From Huiozyma naganishii CBS 8797 (lineage: Eukaryota > Ascomycota > Saccharomycetes > Saccharomycetales > Saccharomycetaceae): a stretch of DNA of 64,000 nt. A model generated the notes under the pieces. It had not been told where the DNA came from, did not search any database, and saw nothing but the letters and a program-made list of their open reading frames with translations. Below, one piece after another: positions 40,030-50,480 of this stretch. Position 1 is the first letter of the stretch. The number at the start of each line of letters is the position of its first letter. Both the position numbers and the translations under genes were made by a program. The stretch is taken from positions 248,001 to 312,000 of the forward strand of contig NC_035929.1 in NCBI RefSeq assembly GCF_000348985.1. Reading direction: 5' to 3'.

Positions 40030-41664
40030 ATGAAGTTTACCTCAGTTTTTAAGCAGACCAAAGAAGCCGTCAAAGAACGGTTTGTTAACCTGGCCAAGAA
40101 GGAAAAGAAAGAAGTTTTTAAACTGGACGTTTCATTTTATGTCCGTCCAACAGGCTGTAATATCTGTAATGGAATCATTCCACATTGTTGTTGTGACTTG
40201 CTACAAAAAGTGAACAGTGGTGACATAGAAGCTGATGAGAACCTTATTGCCTATCTGCATGAGCAGGAATTGATCAGATGTAGCATACTTGAACAACAAG
40301 AGAGAGAAAGCTGCGAAACTATCACGAACGACAGTGAAGAGGTAATGAGTATTCAATCTTCCATGAATTGGAGGTACAACTCGGAAACTTCCTCAAGTGT
40401 TGAATCTCCGGTCACTGCCACGATCAACCCATTATACGTTGTACCGTTGATTCCGGAGGTCTCTTCAAAAAAAGAATTGATGAACGAGCGATTGAAACGC
40501 TCTGTTGAAAAGACCCTGAACAAATCTGTTAATCGCCTCTCCGTAAACGTCAAGACCCATGAACCATTTATCGTTATGCCAACCGCCTCAGTAGTCCCTA
40601 CAATTAACTTTGACCCAACAGTCATGTCAAGCCCAAGCGCAAAAGCTCACATACCCAACGAGCAAGTAACCGCAAAAAAAGAGCCTACCACCAGCCCCAA
40701 CTTGGTGTGCGAGCTCCCAGTATCACCGGAGCAACAGCAGCTGTGGGGTCAGAGTTCAGAAAGCTACAGAAAAGGTAAGGACAAGAACGGCAGCAACGAT
40801 AAAATGGACAAAACGCATACACCCAAAATTCTAACGAAATCGGAGTTGAGTTACTGGCAGAAGGCAAGCAACCTTGCAAGGCTTGAATACACAAAGTGCA
40901 GAGAGATAGTAACTGATCTTAAGATTGGTTGTGAAGAGTATCGCAAAAAAAACTCTAACAAGACAACAACTAGAGCTAAAGCTAGTGCAAAAGTCAAGGG
41001 ACTGTTCAAAAAGGTTTTACACTGTAAGTTTCCTGCCAAGGGTGCTACATCTTCCAAACACAACCCTGGTGAAGTGCAATGTTGTGGCTTTAATGGGCTG
41101 GCAACTGCAATGGTCAGATACGAAGATGCATTGGCACGCGAGAAGAATACATGCCGCAAATACAAGCGTTCCCTTCACAATTCCGTCTGGTTCGACGAGC
41201 TTATAAGACAAAACATTAATGCGAACCAGCACGACAGCAATGCGTCAGATGTTATCAAGACCGAGCTTAACGGTGTGACAGAGCGAATGTATAACGAAAT
41301 GGCTCTGATCATGAAGTGTCAAAAGAACAACCTCACCGTGATGGTCAGGTTGGGCAAGTGTATCAACTACGGATACGGTTTAAAACTGGAATACGAAAGT
41401 ACCACGGATCCGGTTGAGCGGGAAAAGCTCGCAGTGCATTGCCAGGTGTACAATGACAAGGTAGCCAAACACTTTCACCAACATCTGGATAACTTGGAGA
41501 AACTGCAGAAGGATTACAAAGATGAGGTGGTCTGTTTCTCTCGGCTCATCGGACAGAAGGCGGGACTCTACCGCCGCATGTATGAATCGGACTGCCGCTC
41601 TCACCTGAAAGTTAAAATGAAAGAAGAGGTTGCCTGGGTACAGTGTTTGTACGTCAGACCCTAA
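40030..41664 (+). CDS. Unrecognised 544-residue protein with Cys-rich N-terminus and helical C-terminus
   Basis: I do not recognise this protein. From ATG 40030 it has a basic helix (residues 1-32), then a cysteine cluster (C43, C46, C53, C54, C55 in TGCNICNGIIPHCCC) that could bind zinc or be acylated. A Ser/Thr/Pro-rich middle (about 100-270) follows. The C-terminal part (about 275-544) is rich in Lys, Glu and Leu and mostly helical, with further cysteines (for example CRKYKR, CINYGYG). No signal peptide or membrane span. The all-helical C-terminal half might be a BAR-like or coiled-coil module, but that is a guess. It is in the same orientation as the 38647 gene and EDC3. Confidence 0.75.
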   Translation: MKFTSVFKQTKEAVKERFVNLAKKEKKEVFKLDVSFYVRPTGCNICNGIIPHCCCDLLQKVNSGDIEADENLIAYLHEQELIRCSILEQQERESCETITNDSEEVMSIQSSMNWRYNSETSSSVESPVTATINPLYVVPLIPEVSSKKELMNERLKRSVEKTLNKSVNRLSVNVKTHEPFIVMPTASVVPTINFDPTVMSSPSAKAHIPNEQVTAKKEPTTSPNLVCELPVSPEQQQLWGQSSESYRKGKDKNGSNDKMDKTHTPKILTKSELSYWQKASNLARLEYTKCREIVTDLKIGCEEYRKKNSNKTTTRAKASAKVKGLFKKVLHCKFPAKGATSSKHNPGEVQCCGFNGLATAMVRYEDALAREKNTCRKYKRSLHNSVWFDELIRQNINANQHDSNASDVIKTELNGVTERMYNEMALIMKCQKNNLTVMVRLGKCINYGYGLKLEYESTTDPVEREKLAVHCQVYNDKVAKHFHQHLDNLEKLQKDYKDEVVCFSRLIGQKAGLYRRMYESDCRSHLKVKMKEEVAWVQCLYVRP

Positions 41665-42847
41665 ACGGCACGTTTCACATCAGCTTGTGAACTAGGCAAC
41701 ATAATTGCCCGCTCTCTAAAGCATTGCATAAACTGGCGCATTACCGGCACCATGACCATTATACTAATATTCGAATAGCTTATCAAAAATACTCGCAATT
41801 TTAATTAGCCCTCGTATAGCTTCTCCTTCGTACCATCTACAGGATTTGGGAGTCGTCTATTAAATAATCACTAGTGTTATTCCTAACCTTGTGAAAGATA
41901 CCACTTTCAATAGACAGTTTTGTTGCAAATGACTCAAACGACGAAAATCTCCCGTCACCGCTAAAGTCAAGTTTACGTCAATAAAAGAAATACTCATAGC
42001 TTGGTATGAGATTATTAACCTGACTGGACACGATTAGGTAGACTTGGAAAAGCTCCTTTCCATTTACAATAACCCAAAATAATGTCGAGAACGTCGAATA
42101 GCGGGAACAAAGCAAATTCACTGCTCCCGGCATAATAAGGCATATCAAAGTGTACTCTCTATTCCTATAAAAATGACAGCGAATTGCTCTTTGTCAAAGA
42201 TATGTATATTTCTAGTGAATATACAGAAGCTCTCCCACAGACACAATTGTGCATTAGTTTGCTCGCTTGATTCTTTTATCGGCTACTGGGAAAAGTAAGG
42301 GACTTCCTTCGTCAGCATAATGGATGTGGGTGTTTACACACATCTTATCTAACTACTTGGAAAAAACTGTCATAGAATAAGTACAATAAAATGGTACATT
42401 GAAACTACTGCCTGATCCCTACTTTAAAGCTGTTACAGAGCAGGTTTAGCTCAACGTTATATATGTGTCATAGTTTCTAGTATACTACTGCTGCCGTTTT
42501 CTGAGTTTATATTAAAATTTTAGGCTAATGGTATAAAAAAAATGTTTCTATAAAAGCTGTTTCAACTAAGTACCAATAGCCCACCCTTGAATATGCTAAA
42601 TGTATTCAAGCTACAACGTTTAGCAGCAGACCGGAAGATCTGTTACTAGAAGCGAGGATGCCATATAAGATGCACCCAATACCGGGTAAATTGTCCGGTA
42701 CCGTTGTGGGTTTCTCGAAAATGAATTTTGATGAAAAATTGAAACTGTTACGACCACAATGGGACAGCAGTAAAGCCCCTCCCCACACCCTTCTCCTTCT
42801 ATCTACTAGTGCACCCTACTGTTCAATAAGTGTAATATAGGAGGAGT
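41665..42847. other. 1.2-kb interval upstream of EDC3
   Basis: AT-rich, without recognisable genes or repeats, apart from a 60-codon upstream frame at 42658-42840. Confidence 0.5.
42658..42840 (+). promoter_or_regulatory. Possible upstream ORF of EDC3
   Basis: A 60-codon frame from ATG 42658 stops (TAG 42838-42840) seven bases before the EDC3 ATG. The peptide is not recognised. It could be a chance frame or a translational control element if the EDC3 leader is long. Confidence 0.3.
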
Positions 42848-44617
42848 ATGCCGCAGCATTCACAGTTTATTGATTTTGGTGTAGAGCTAGAATTGAAGGA
42901 TGGGAAGAAGATTATTGGTAAGATCAGTAAGGCATCAACAAAAGGGCTATCGCTATACGACGTTGAGTTCGGTGATGGTACCTTGTCTCCATCCTTTAAA
43001 GTGAGAGCATCAAGACTGAAGGACCTACGGGTTCTTAGTGTTGCAAACAAAAAGAACAACGGTAACGGTCCGAACATCAATAACAACAACAATAACGCAA
43101 CGAGAAAGAACAAGAATGGCAGTGGCCAGAATAATGTGCATGTGAATGGCAATACGATAGAGTGGCAAGGTGATGACGTTAAGATGATCAAAGAGCAAGA
43201 AGATTTTGATTTCCAAGGTAACTTGAATATGTTCAACAAAAAGGATGTCTTTGCCAAACTGAGAGAGCAGGACGAAATTGACCCATCGAATAGACTAGTT
43301 TCACACAATAGGAAACAAAGTGGGACTTCCTCTCCTTTCAAGGAAAAGTATGATATTGATGAGATGGTTATTCCAAATGCCAAGGATGATTCTTGGAATA
43401 AAATCACTGGGCAGAAGCCTGAAGGGAAGCAGTATGACAACGTTAAAAGTGGTTCCGAATCAGAAAAGGCTACTGAAGAGTATGACTCAGACGTTGAGTC
43501 GGACTCTCCCGACACACAATTGGAACATTTGCCAGTCACAAACTCCATAAATATAACACATCTCCTTCATTCAGCCGTTGAGGGCGACGAGAAGAGTAAA
43601 AGCCAGGAAGAACTACTATCAAAATTGCAAAAAATGATTATCAGTCAAACAAGTCAAAATAGCAAGACACCTCGGTCTATGCCATTCAACCTCACGCTTA
43701 AAAATAAGAAAACCAAACAATCGATTCCAATGGCCACACCGGTTCAACTTCTGGAGATGGAAAGGTTAGCACAGGAGAATTTTGACATTTCAATCAACTC
43801 TCTCAACGATATTTTTGCGTTGAATTCATCATACTTTATCAAACAGAAACTGGGAGGTGGTTTGAGATTGACCTCGGGAAACTCTAATCCGGAACCGCTA
43901 GTGGTCATATTCGCATGCGATTCAAACAGATCGGGCTTGAAGGCACTGACTTTAGGTAGATTCCTTTGTCAGAATCTACAAGTGCGTGTAATCACTCTGT
44001 TCACTAGTGCAAACACATATCACCAGAACGAGAAGACTAGTAACCGTGGCAGTCGTAGCAACCGTGTCAAGGGAAGCAACAGCGATGACAATTCGGATGA
44101 TGACGATGCTGCTATCAAGAGAAGTACAGACATGTTTGTTAAATGCGGTGGGAAAGTGGTCAACTCATTGGCAGCACTAGACAACATTTTAAAGAAGCTG
44201 AACAGTCCGATCGAATTGATCGTTGATGCTATGCAAGGGTTCGACTGTAATTTAATTGACTTTGATAATAACCAAAGAAGAATCACGGATATGGTAACAT
44301 GGTGTAACGACATGATAGCGAGAAGGAATATAAAGATTGTTTCTATTGATATCCCATCTGGGTACGATGGTGGCTCAGGGTTACAAAACTTTACTGTGGC
44401 TCTGAATAGGGTGGACTACATATTGTGTTCGTACACCTGGCCATTGACCAGCCTCCACGCTTTGAAGAACGTCATCAAGTGTCAGGAGACGGAAGAAACA
44501 GTTATCATGGTGGACTGTGGGTTCCCAAAGAACGTCTACCTGCAAAGAAACTCCCTACGCAAATTCCACAACGTCGACACATTTGTGAACCGTGGATCCA
44601 TCGCTTTGACTTTGTAA
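42848..44617 (+). CDS. EDC3: Enhancer of mRNA decapping Edc3
   Basis: P-body scaffold that stimulates the Dcp1-Dcp2 decapping enzyme. Divergent LSm domain at residues about 5-62 (FGVELELKDGKKIIGKI, FKVRASRLKDLRVL). The FDF motif region follows (DFDFQGNLNMFNKKDVFAKL, about 118-138), then PMATPVQLLEME and the C-terminal YjeF_N dimerisation domain (about 300-585, with VVIFACDSNRSGLKALTLGR and VDAMQGFDCNL). Length is 589 residues (551 in S. cerevisiae, YEL015W). VAC8 follows in the same orientation, as in S. cerevisiae. Confidence 0.96.
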   Translation: MPQHSQFIDFGVELELKDGKKIIGKISKASTKGLSLYDVEFGDGTLSPSFKVRASRLKDLRVLSVANKKNNGNGPNINNNNNNATRKNKNGSGQNNVHVNGNTIEWQGDDVKMIKEQEDFDFQGNLNMFNKKDVFAKLREQDEIDPSNRLVSHNRKQSGTSSPFKEKYDIDEMVIPNAKDDSWNKITGQKPEGKQYDNVKSGSESEKATEEYDSDVESDSPDTQLEHLPVTNSINITHLLHSAVEGDEKSKSQEELLSKLQKMIISQTSQNSKTPRSMPFNLTLKNKKTKQSIPMATPVQLLEMERLAQENFDISINSLNDIFALNSSYFIKQKLGGGLRLTSGNSNPEPLVVIFACDSNRSGLKALTLGRFLCQNLQVRVITLFTSANTYHQNEKTSNRGSRSNRVKGSNSDDNSDDDDAAIKRSTDMFVKCGGKVVNSLAALDNILKKLNSPIELIVDAMQGFDCNLIDFDNNQRRITDMVTWCNDMIARRNIKIVSIDIPSGYDGGSGLQNFTVALNRVDYILCSYTWPLTSLHALKNVIKCQETEETVIMVDCGFPKNVYLQRNSLRKFHNVDTFVNRGSIALTL

Positions 44618-45260
44618 TATGTACACTAAAAAGAATACTGTAATTTTTTTTTTCCTCACCTTCGAAATGTTACGAGTTACCAGCTTGATCGACTGCTTCC
44701 GAGACCAGTCTGTCAGTCGGAACCACAACAGTACCACCCATGTAGCCATCGAGTGTGTACCTTGATCGCCTGTTTTTTGAGCACGTGACAAGGGGAAGCT
44801 AAGAAAAATTTTCGAAATTTTCGGAAAAAAAAAAGTTAAAAATTTGTTTTATCCAATTTGTACAAGAGACAAGGGTGTGAACCTTGGACGACCCAAATTT
44901 GTATCGTTTCTTCAGTACCTTTTGGGGATAGTAGACTAGGCGCCCTCTTTCACTAGGTTGGTGACTTTTATTGATTTGTGCGGCATCTAATTGGGACAGA
45001 TAAGTGCCTTTACGGTCTTCGTTTTTTGTTGTTGTTGTTTTTTAGTGGTTTCTTTTGCAATTGATAGGGGAAACAAGGCAGTGCACTTGACTAGATAAGT
45101 GGCACGAAAGCATCAAGTACTTTACAAGGAAGAACGTTTGGCGTTTTTATTATTGGTGGGGTTTTGAAGAAGTAATTTGTAATATTTACCGTGAACAGAA
45201 ACGCGTTGAAACCAGATAGGTTTATCGCTTGTTAAGGTATAGGAAAAAAAGGGGATTACC
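44618..45260. other. Intergenic, EDC3 / VAC8 promoter
   Basis: About 640 bp with poly-T and poly-A tracts and one CACGTGAC (44782-44789), a possible Cbf1 or bHLH site. No gene seen. Confidence 0.5.
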
Positions 45261-47087
45261 ATGGGTTCGTGTTGTAGTTGCTTCAAGGAACCTGCTACAG
45301 GGTCTTTATCCTCAGGCTCACATGTGGGTGGTGTTGGCGATTCTGGCGAGGACTCCAATATCATGCCGATAGCGGATAATGAAAGAGAAGCCGTTACGTC
45401 TTTACTGGGTTACCTAGAAGATAAGGACAACTTGGATTTCTACTCCGGTGGGCCGTTAAAGTCGTTGACCACTTTAGTTTACTCCGATAATTTGAACCTA
45501 CAGAGAAGTGCAGCTTTGGCGTTTGCAGAGATTACTGAAAAGTACGTGAAACAAGTTTCCAGGGACGTGTTAGAGCCAATCCTTATTTTATTGCAGAGTA
45601 ACGACCCTCAGATTCAAGTTGCTGCCTGCGCTGCTTTAGGAAATCTTGCGGTGAACAATGAGAACAAACTACTGATTGTGGAAATGGGTGGGTTGGAGCC
45701 CTTAATCAACCAAATGCTGGGAGATAACGTTGAAGTGCAGTGCAATGCAGTTGGCTGCATCACCAACTTGGCTACAAGAGATGATAATAAACACAAGATT
45801 GCTACTTCTGGCGCACTGGTTCCCTTAACCAAACTAGCCAAGTCGAAACATATTAGAGTACAAAGAAACGCAACGGGTGCATTATTGAACATGACGCATT
45901 CCGAGGAAAACAGACGGGAATTGGTCAATGCTGGCGCTGTTCCAGCACTCGTTTCTCTACTATCCTCACCCGATCCTGATGTGCAGTATTACTGTACCAC
46001 AGCGCTCTCGAACATCGCAGTTGATGAATCGAATAGGCAGAAACTGTCGCATACGGAACCAAGGTTGGTTTCGAAATTGGTGACCCTTATGGATTCACCA
46101 TCCTCAAGAGTCAAGTGTCAGGCCACACTAGCTTTAAGGAATTTAGCTTCAGATACCAGCTACCAATTGGAAATTGTAAGGGCCGGCGGACTACCCCATT
46201 TGGTAAAACTAATCAAGAGTGATTCGATTCCCCTGGTACTAGCCAGCGTTGCTTGTATCAGAAATATATCGATCCACCCACTTAATGAGGGGTTGATAGT
46301 CGATGCAGGGTTTTTGAAACCTTTGGTACAGTTATTAGATTACAAGGATTCGGAGGAAATTCAGTGCCACGCTGTATCTACCCTAAGAAATCTAGCTGCC
46401 TCTTCCGAGAAGAACCGCAAAGAGTTTTTTGAGAGTGGTGCCGTTGAGAAATGTAAAGAGCTGGCCTTGAACTCTCCAATCAGTGTTCAAAGTGAAATAT
46501 CGGCATGTTTTGCTATCCTTGCCTTGGCCGATGTATCAAAGCTAGACCTATTGAACGCGAACATCCTCGATGCGTTGATTCCAATGACTCTTTCGCCTAA
46601 CCAAGAAGTTTCAGGAAACTCTGCTGCTGCATTGGCCAATTTATGTTCTAGGATCAGTAACTACACGAAAGTTATTGAGTGTTGGACACAACCAAGCTAT
46701 GGTATCCGCGGGTTCCTAATCAGATTTTTACAAAGCGACTACGCAACTTTTGAACACATCGCTTTGTGGACCATTCTGCAACTATTGGAGAGCCATAATG
46801 TCAAAGTCTTAGAGTTGGTTAAGAAAGAGGACCAATTAATTGCTGACGTCAAAAAGATGGCTACAATCACTAACGAGAGGCTACAAAGGCCTGGTATCGA
46901 TGTAACAGGCCATGGAAATAGCAACGGTGCTAATGCTACTACGAATAATGGAGGCCAGGGTTCATATGACGAGGCCTCTGCGAACAACGAGGAGATGGGT
47001 GGAAACTCGAGAGCTTCAGACTCCGCCGAAGATGCAAGTTTGGAATTGTATAATATTACCCAGCAAATTTTAGAGTTTCTAAACTAA
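45261..47087 (+). CDS. VAC8: Vacuolar armadillo-repeat protein Vac8
   Basis: Vacuole membrane scaffold for vacuole inheritance (Vac17), nucleus-vacuole junctions (Nvj1), the Cvt pathway (Atg13) and fusion. The N-terminus MGSCCSCF supplies Gly2 for myristoylation and Cys4, Cys5 and Cys7 for palmitoylation. About eleven to twelve armadillo repeats follow (about 40-520; for example [20 protein letters not shown] and [20 protein letters not shown]). The C-terminus is Asn/Gly/Ser-rich and ends in a short helix. Length is 608 residues (578 in S. cerevisiae, YEL013W). Confidence 0.98.
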   Translation: MGSCCSCFKEPATGSLSSGSHVGGVGDSGEDSNIMPIADNEREAVTSLLGYLEDKDNLDFYSGGPLKSLTTLVYSDNLNLQRSAALAFAEITEKYVKQVSRDVLEPILILLQSNDPQIQVAACAALGNLAVNNENKLLIVEMGGLEPLINQMLGDNVEVQCNAVGCITNLATRDDNKHKIATSGALVPLTKLAKSKHIRVQRNATGALLNMTHSEENRRELVNAGAVPALVSLLSSPDPDVQYYCTTALSNIAVDESNRQKLSHTEPRLVSKLVTLMDSPSSRVKCQATLALRNLASDTSYQLEIVRAGGLPHLVKLIKSDSIPLVLASVACIRNISIHPLNEGLIVDAGFLKPLVQLLDYKDSEEIQCHAVSTLRNLAASSEKNRKEFFESGAVEKCKELALNSPISVQSEISACFAILALADVSKLDLLNANILDALIPMTLSPNQEVSGNSAAALANLCSRISNYTKVIECWTQPSYGIRGFLIRFLQSDYATFEHIALWTILQLLESHNVKVLELVKKEDQLIADVKKMATITNERLQRPGIDVTGHGNSNGANATTNNGGQGSYDEASANNEEMGGNSRASDSAEDASLELYNITQQILEFLN

Positions 47088-47315
47088 TATATATCTAACA
47101 AATCAACAACTAAACATGAGGTATCTACCATCCCACAGCAAAAGGTAACCATTAGTTGTACACACTATGTGAAGTATATTGGGTTCCCTTTTTACTTTCT
47201 GGAACGTGTTGAACAAGTATTGCACAGCAAATCTACATGGAATGAATAAATAACAGCTAATGAAACATTAGAATATATATTTGGAAGAGCAATGCAAGTA
47301 AATATGCATATTGCT

Positions 47316-48734
47316 TCAAGTACTCAACGAGTGAATCTTTTTCAGGACGACTTCCAAGTCCTCATTTGATAGCTTATCAGAGTTGATACCATGACACACA
47401 ATGTTATGTTCGGAAAGACTTCCCCAATCCATTTGAATATCTCCTCCAGTAAGGTATATTATATCCGTAATGAAGCAATCCCATTTCAAGTTTTTCAAAG
47501 TTGAAGCGACAATGCCTCTAGTCTGCCTGTAATTCATCACGGCTCTAGTCATCGACTCTACCACCATTTTGACATAATGGTACGCGTCATGACCAAAAGT
47601 TTCCCGGTCATACTTGTTGTTGATTATAAGGATTTTATGCTTCTTGGGGCAGTCTAAGATCGTGCTGGCAATGTTCCCCAGTATAATGATTGGCATAAGA
47701 CTCGTCATCAGAGAGCCGATGGAGTACACTATCATGTCTGCTTCCTTAATCTTGGACACGGCCCTTGAGTTACCTAATGGTTTGATCTCTTCTCCGTACG
47801 GGTTGATGTAGAGAATTCTTCTGATTGGTGCTGGCAACATTTCATCAGAATCACACTTATCGAAATGCAGTTGCGAGTTTTTCAACTCCGGTAAGATATA
47901 AATTGGGTTAGCGTACTCTTCCTCCTCTTCCGTTTCTGCGCCCCCTTGCTCTTCCACCATGGAGTTTTCTGCAGATGGTCCAATGGCAATGGTGCCGCCC
48001 TTATTCATGCCGTCCATGTAGTTAGACCCGGCATTAAGAGAGTTTTCGAACAAGTCCTGTTCTTCGTTCATCAAAGTTCCGTGTCTAGATGCGGCACGAT
48101 TGACGGAAGGTTTTGAAGGATGAGAGATTTGCGACTGTCCTGTTATGACGTCGCCGTTGGTCAGCAATGCGGAGATGTGATGCGTGTGACTTGTGTTGAT
48201 GCAGGGGATGACGTTTACCTTTGGATTACACCTCCCAATCCTCATCATCAACTCGATGGATGCGTCAAGGCTACCCAAGAACAACCTGGCTCCAGTCAAA
48301 AACAGGTTACCGATCGAGGCCTTCTCAAACTTGAACCTGTTGGCGTAACTCTTTGATTTTTTAAGTAGCTCCGAGTTTATGTGGATAATAAAGGCTCTAC
48401 ACATCTCTTTGACCTCTTGGGGGACCGCTTTCCATACCTGGTGTGTCCCCTCCACTATTTCATTCCACTCCCTTTTAGCCTCGTGACAGTCTTCCGACAA
48501 CCTGTACCCAAAGACAATGACCAGTTTCTCGTCCTCCAAGAGGCGTACAATTCTGGATCTGATATCACCAATAGCGGGACCGCCCAGGACCCTTAATATC
48601 TCGCTCGTGGACCCACCATTATCCGAGATAGGTAAAACGTACGTCAGTTCATGACCTTTAGAGACTGTCAAATTGTAGAAACTGGGAGTCAACGAGTTTG
48701 TAGCAGTGCCGCCCGAAAATACGACTAAGTTCAT
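47316..48734 (-). CDS. YNL011C: CofD/YvcK-like protein, orthologue of S. cerevisiae YNL011C
   Basis: Fungal member of the CofD/UPF0052 superfamily (2-phospho-L-lactate transferase fold); biochemical role in yeast unknown. Diagnostic VVFSGGTATNSLTPSF at the N-terminus, LPISDNGGSTSEILRVLGG (nucleotide-binding loop), ASIGNLFLTGARLFLGSLDA, and YSIGSLMTSLMPI. The start at ATG 48734 (473 residues) gives the family N-terminus, against 444 in S. cerevisiae. The frame stays open to about 48926 without strong support. It is divergent from PYP1, matching YNL011C-YNL010W. An acidic insert (about 275-345) accounts for the extra length. Confidence 0.93.
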   Translation of the reverse strand: MNLVVFSGGTATNSLTPSFYNLTVSKGHELTYVLPISDNGGSTSEILRVLGGPAIGDIRSRIVRLLEDEKLVIVFGYRLSEDCHEAKREWNEIVEGTHQVWKAVPQEVKEMCRAFIIHINSELLKKSKSYANRFKFEKASIGNLFLTGARLFLGSLDASIELMMRIGRCNPKVNVIPCINTSHTHHISALLTNGDVITGQSQISHPSKPSVNRAASRHGTLMNEEQDLFENSLNAGSNYMDGMNKGGTIAIGPSAENSMVEEQGGAETEEEEEYANPIYILPELKNSQLHFDKCDSDEMLPAPIRRILYINPYGEEIKPLGNSRAVSKIKEADMIVYSIGSLMTSLMPIIILGNIASTILDCPKKHKILIINNKYDRETFGHDAYHYVKMVVESMTRAVMNYRQTRGIVASTLKNLKWDCFITDIIYLTGGDIQMDWGSLSEHNIVCHGINSDKLSNEDLEVVLKKIHSLST

Positions 48735-49473
48735 ATTATGAGTGGAGAATGCGGGAAGGAATGTGTATATGCAAAGTAAACGTTTCTTGCTCTTGTTTTC
48801 ACTACTAGTACTCCTATTCTTGCTCGAGCTCCTGGCAAATATCCCACTTTGATGTTTTCCTGTGTTCTCCCCGTTTCTTGTTGCAGTGTCTAGGCGATAG
48901 TAATCAATATTTCCCGCTGTAACCAATTATTTATACGAAAAGCAGAGAAGAGGATATGAAATGTACACGTTACCTATACTCTGTAAAGTGCTACGAGTTA
49001 CTACGTGTCACCTGCAAGAGAAGAGGCAGGCCCGGAACACTGCCGTCCGTCAAAAGTAGTAAACAACAAGGAACAGCGAGATCGGTTCCACAAAAAATGT
49101 CTTGAAAAAAAGTGCCACGAGTTGCAGCGAGAGATGGAAGCGAAGATGGTGAAGACGTGTTCACAGCGGGGGGAANAACGTGGCGCGGCGCTCCCACGCT
49201 GGAGTACCAGACGGTAGCTTTGAGCCTATCGGAGAGGGGTACATGGGAAAGGGCAGAGACCCAACTGCTCAAGTAACAACACGATGACTCGATGACACAA
49301 ATTCTCGACACGTTTTGCGACAGAACAAAGAAAAAAACTGAACAAATCTGAGTTTTCCTTCGAGAAAAGAAGAAAAAGCATTCTCGACGTTGCGTTTGAC
49401 AACTCTCACTGTTTCTCTCGCTGGTTGCTGCTTGGATAACAGAACAGCAGGATCAGACACTCACGCAAAAATA
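48735..49473. other. Intergenic, YNL011C / PYP1 divergent promoter
   Basis: About 740 bp without a credible gene. One base is ambiguous (n at 49176). Short TTC/GAA alternations near 49310-49385 resemble partial heat-shock elements but do not form a clear array. Confidence 0.5.
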
Positions 49474-50199
49474 ATGGTCAAAGCAGTTATCTTCACCGAT
49501 TTCGACGGGACCGTCACATGGCAGGACTCTAACGATTACCTAACCGACACAGAGGGTTTTGGTAAGGAGGAGAGATTGAGGATTTTTGAAGGTGTTCTTG
49601 ACGGGACAACCACTTTCAGAGATGGGTTCGAGCGCATGATTAACTCGATTAAAACCCCATTGCCAGAGAACTTGCAGATTTTGGAGAAACATATCCAATT
49701 AGATCCAGGTTTCAAGAAAACTTTTGAGTGGGCACAGGAAAACGGTGTCCCCCTGATCGTCGTTTCCAGTGGTATGAACCCGATCATCAAGCATCTTTTG
49801 ACCTCGATGGTCGGCGAGGACTCCATTGATAAAATTGATATCATCGCCAACGACGTCGAGTTGGACGCGGACCAGAAGATGAAGATCATTTACAGGGACG
49901 ACACACCATTCGGACACGACAAATCGCAGTCCATCAACAAGTACAAAGCTGAGTTCGAGAAGGACTTGAAGGACAACGAGGAGAGACCCGTCTACTTCTA
50001 CTGCGGTGACGGTATCTCTGATTTGAGCGCCGCCAAAGAGTGCGACTTGCTGTTTGCCAAAAGAGGCAAAGACCTCGTCACATTCTGTAGGAGACAGAAC
50101 GTCCCATACCACGAGTTCGACACTTTCAGCGATATCCTGGAAAACATGCAATTTGTTCTCAAAGGTGAAAAGACCGTCAAAGAATTGATGCAAAATTGA
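49474..50199 (+). CDS. PYP1: HAD-family phosphatase Pyp1 (YNL010W)
   Basis: Cytosolic haloacid-dehalogenase phosphatase of the phosphoserine-phosphatase-like group; S. cerevisiae Pyp1 acts on small polyol or sugar phosphates. The four HAD motifs are visible: DFDGTVT (residues about 10-16), VVSSGM (about 106-111), a lysine in the following helix, and CGDGISDLSAAK (about 176-187). Length is 241 residues, equal to S. cerevisiae YNL010W, when started at ATG 49474; an open stretch upstream lacks an ATG in context. Neighbours YNL011C and IDP3 match. Confidence 0.93.
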   Translation: MVKAVIFTDFDGTVTWQDSNDYLTDTEGFGKEERLRIFEGVLDGTTTFRDGFERMINSIKTPLPENLQILEKHIQLDPGFKKTFEWAQENGVPLIVVSSGMNPIIKHLLTSMVGEDSIDKIDIIANDVELDADQKMKIIYRDDTPFGHDKSQSINKYKAEFEKDLKDNEERPVYFYCGDGISDLSAAKECDLLFAKRGKDLVTFCRRQNVPYHEFDTFSDILENMQFVLKGEKTVKELMQN

Positions 50200-50480
50200 G
50201 AGAAATCATAGTACCAGTGATATTATCACGTTGGTTCCCACCAGTATAGATGTTGATACGTATATAAGTGCCCTCCCCTCTTTATAAGTTGAATCGAACA
50301 GACGTTAAGTACAACTTTAATATTGACGGAGTGGTGGGGAAATAAGAGATATAGAAAAAAAGGCAGACTTCAAGAAAAGTCTGATATTTAAAGGGTTCCC
50401 TCTTTTAACATAGGAATACTCCAACTAACACGTTTCTTGTCTGTTCGTGATGCAGCACGAGACCGTTTGCCACGTCAATA

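Noticed and set aside
44780..44830. CACGTGAC close to TTTTCGG, centromere-like pieces
   Set aside because: Order, orientation and spacing do not fit CDEI-CDEII-CDEIII.
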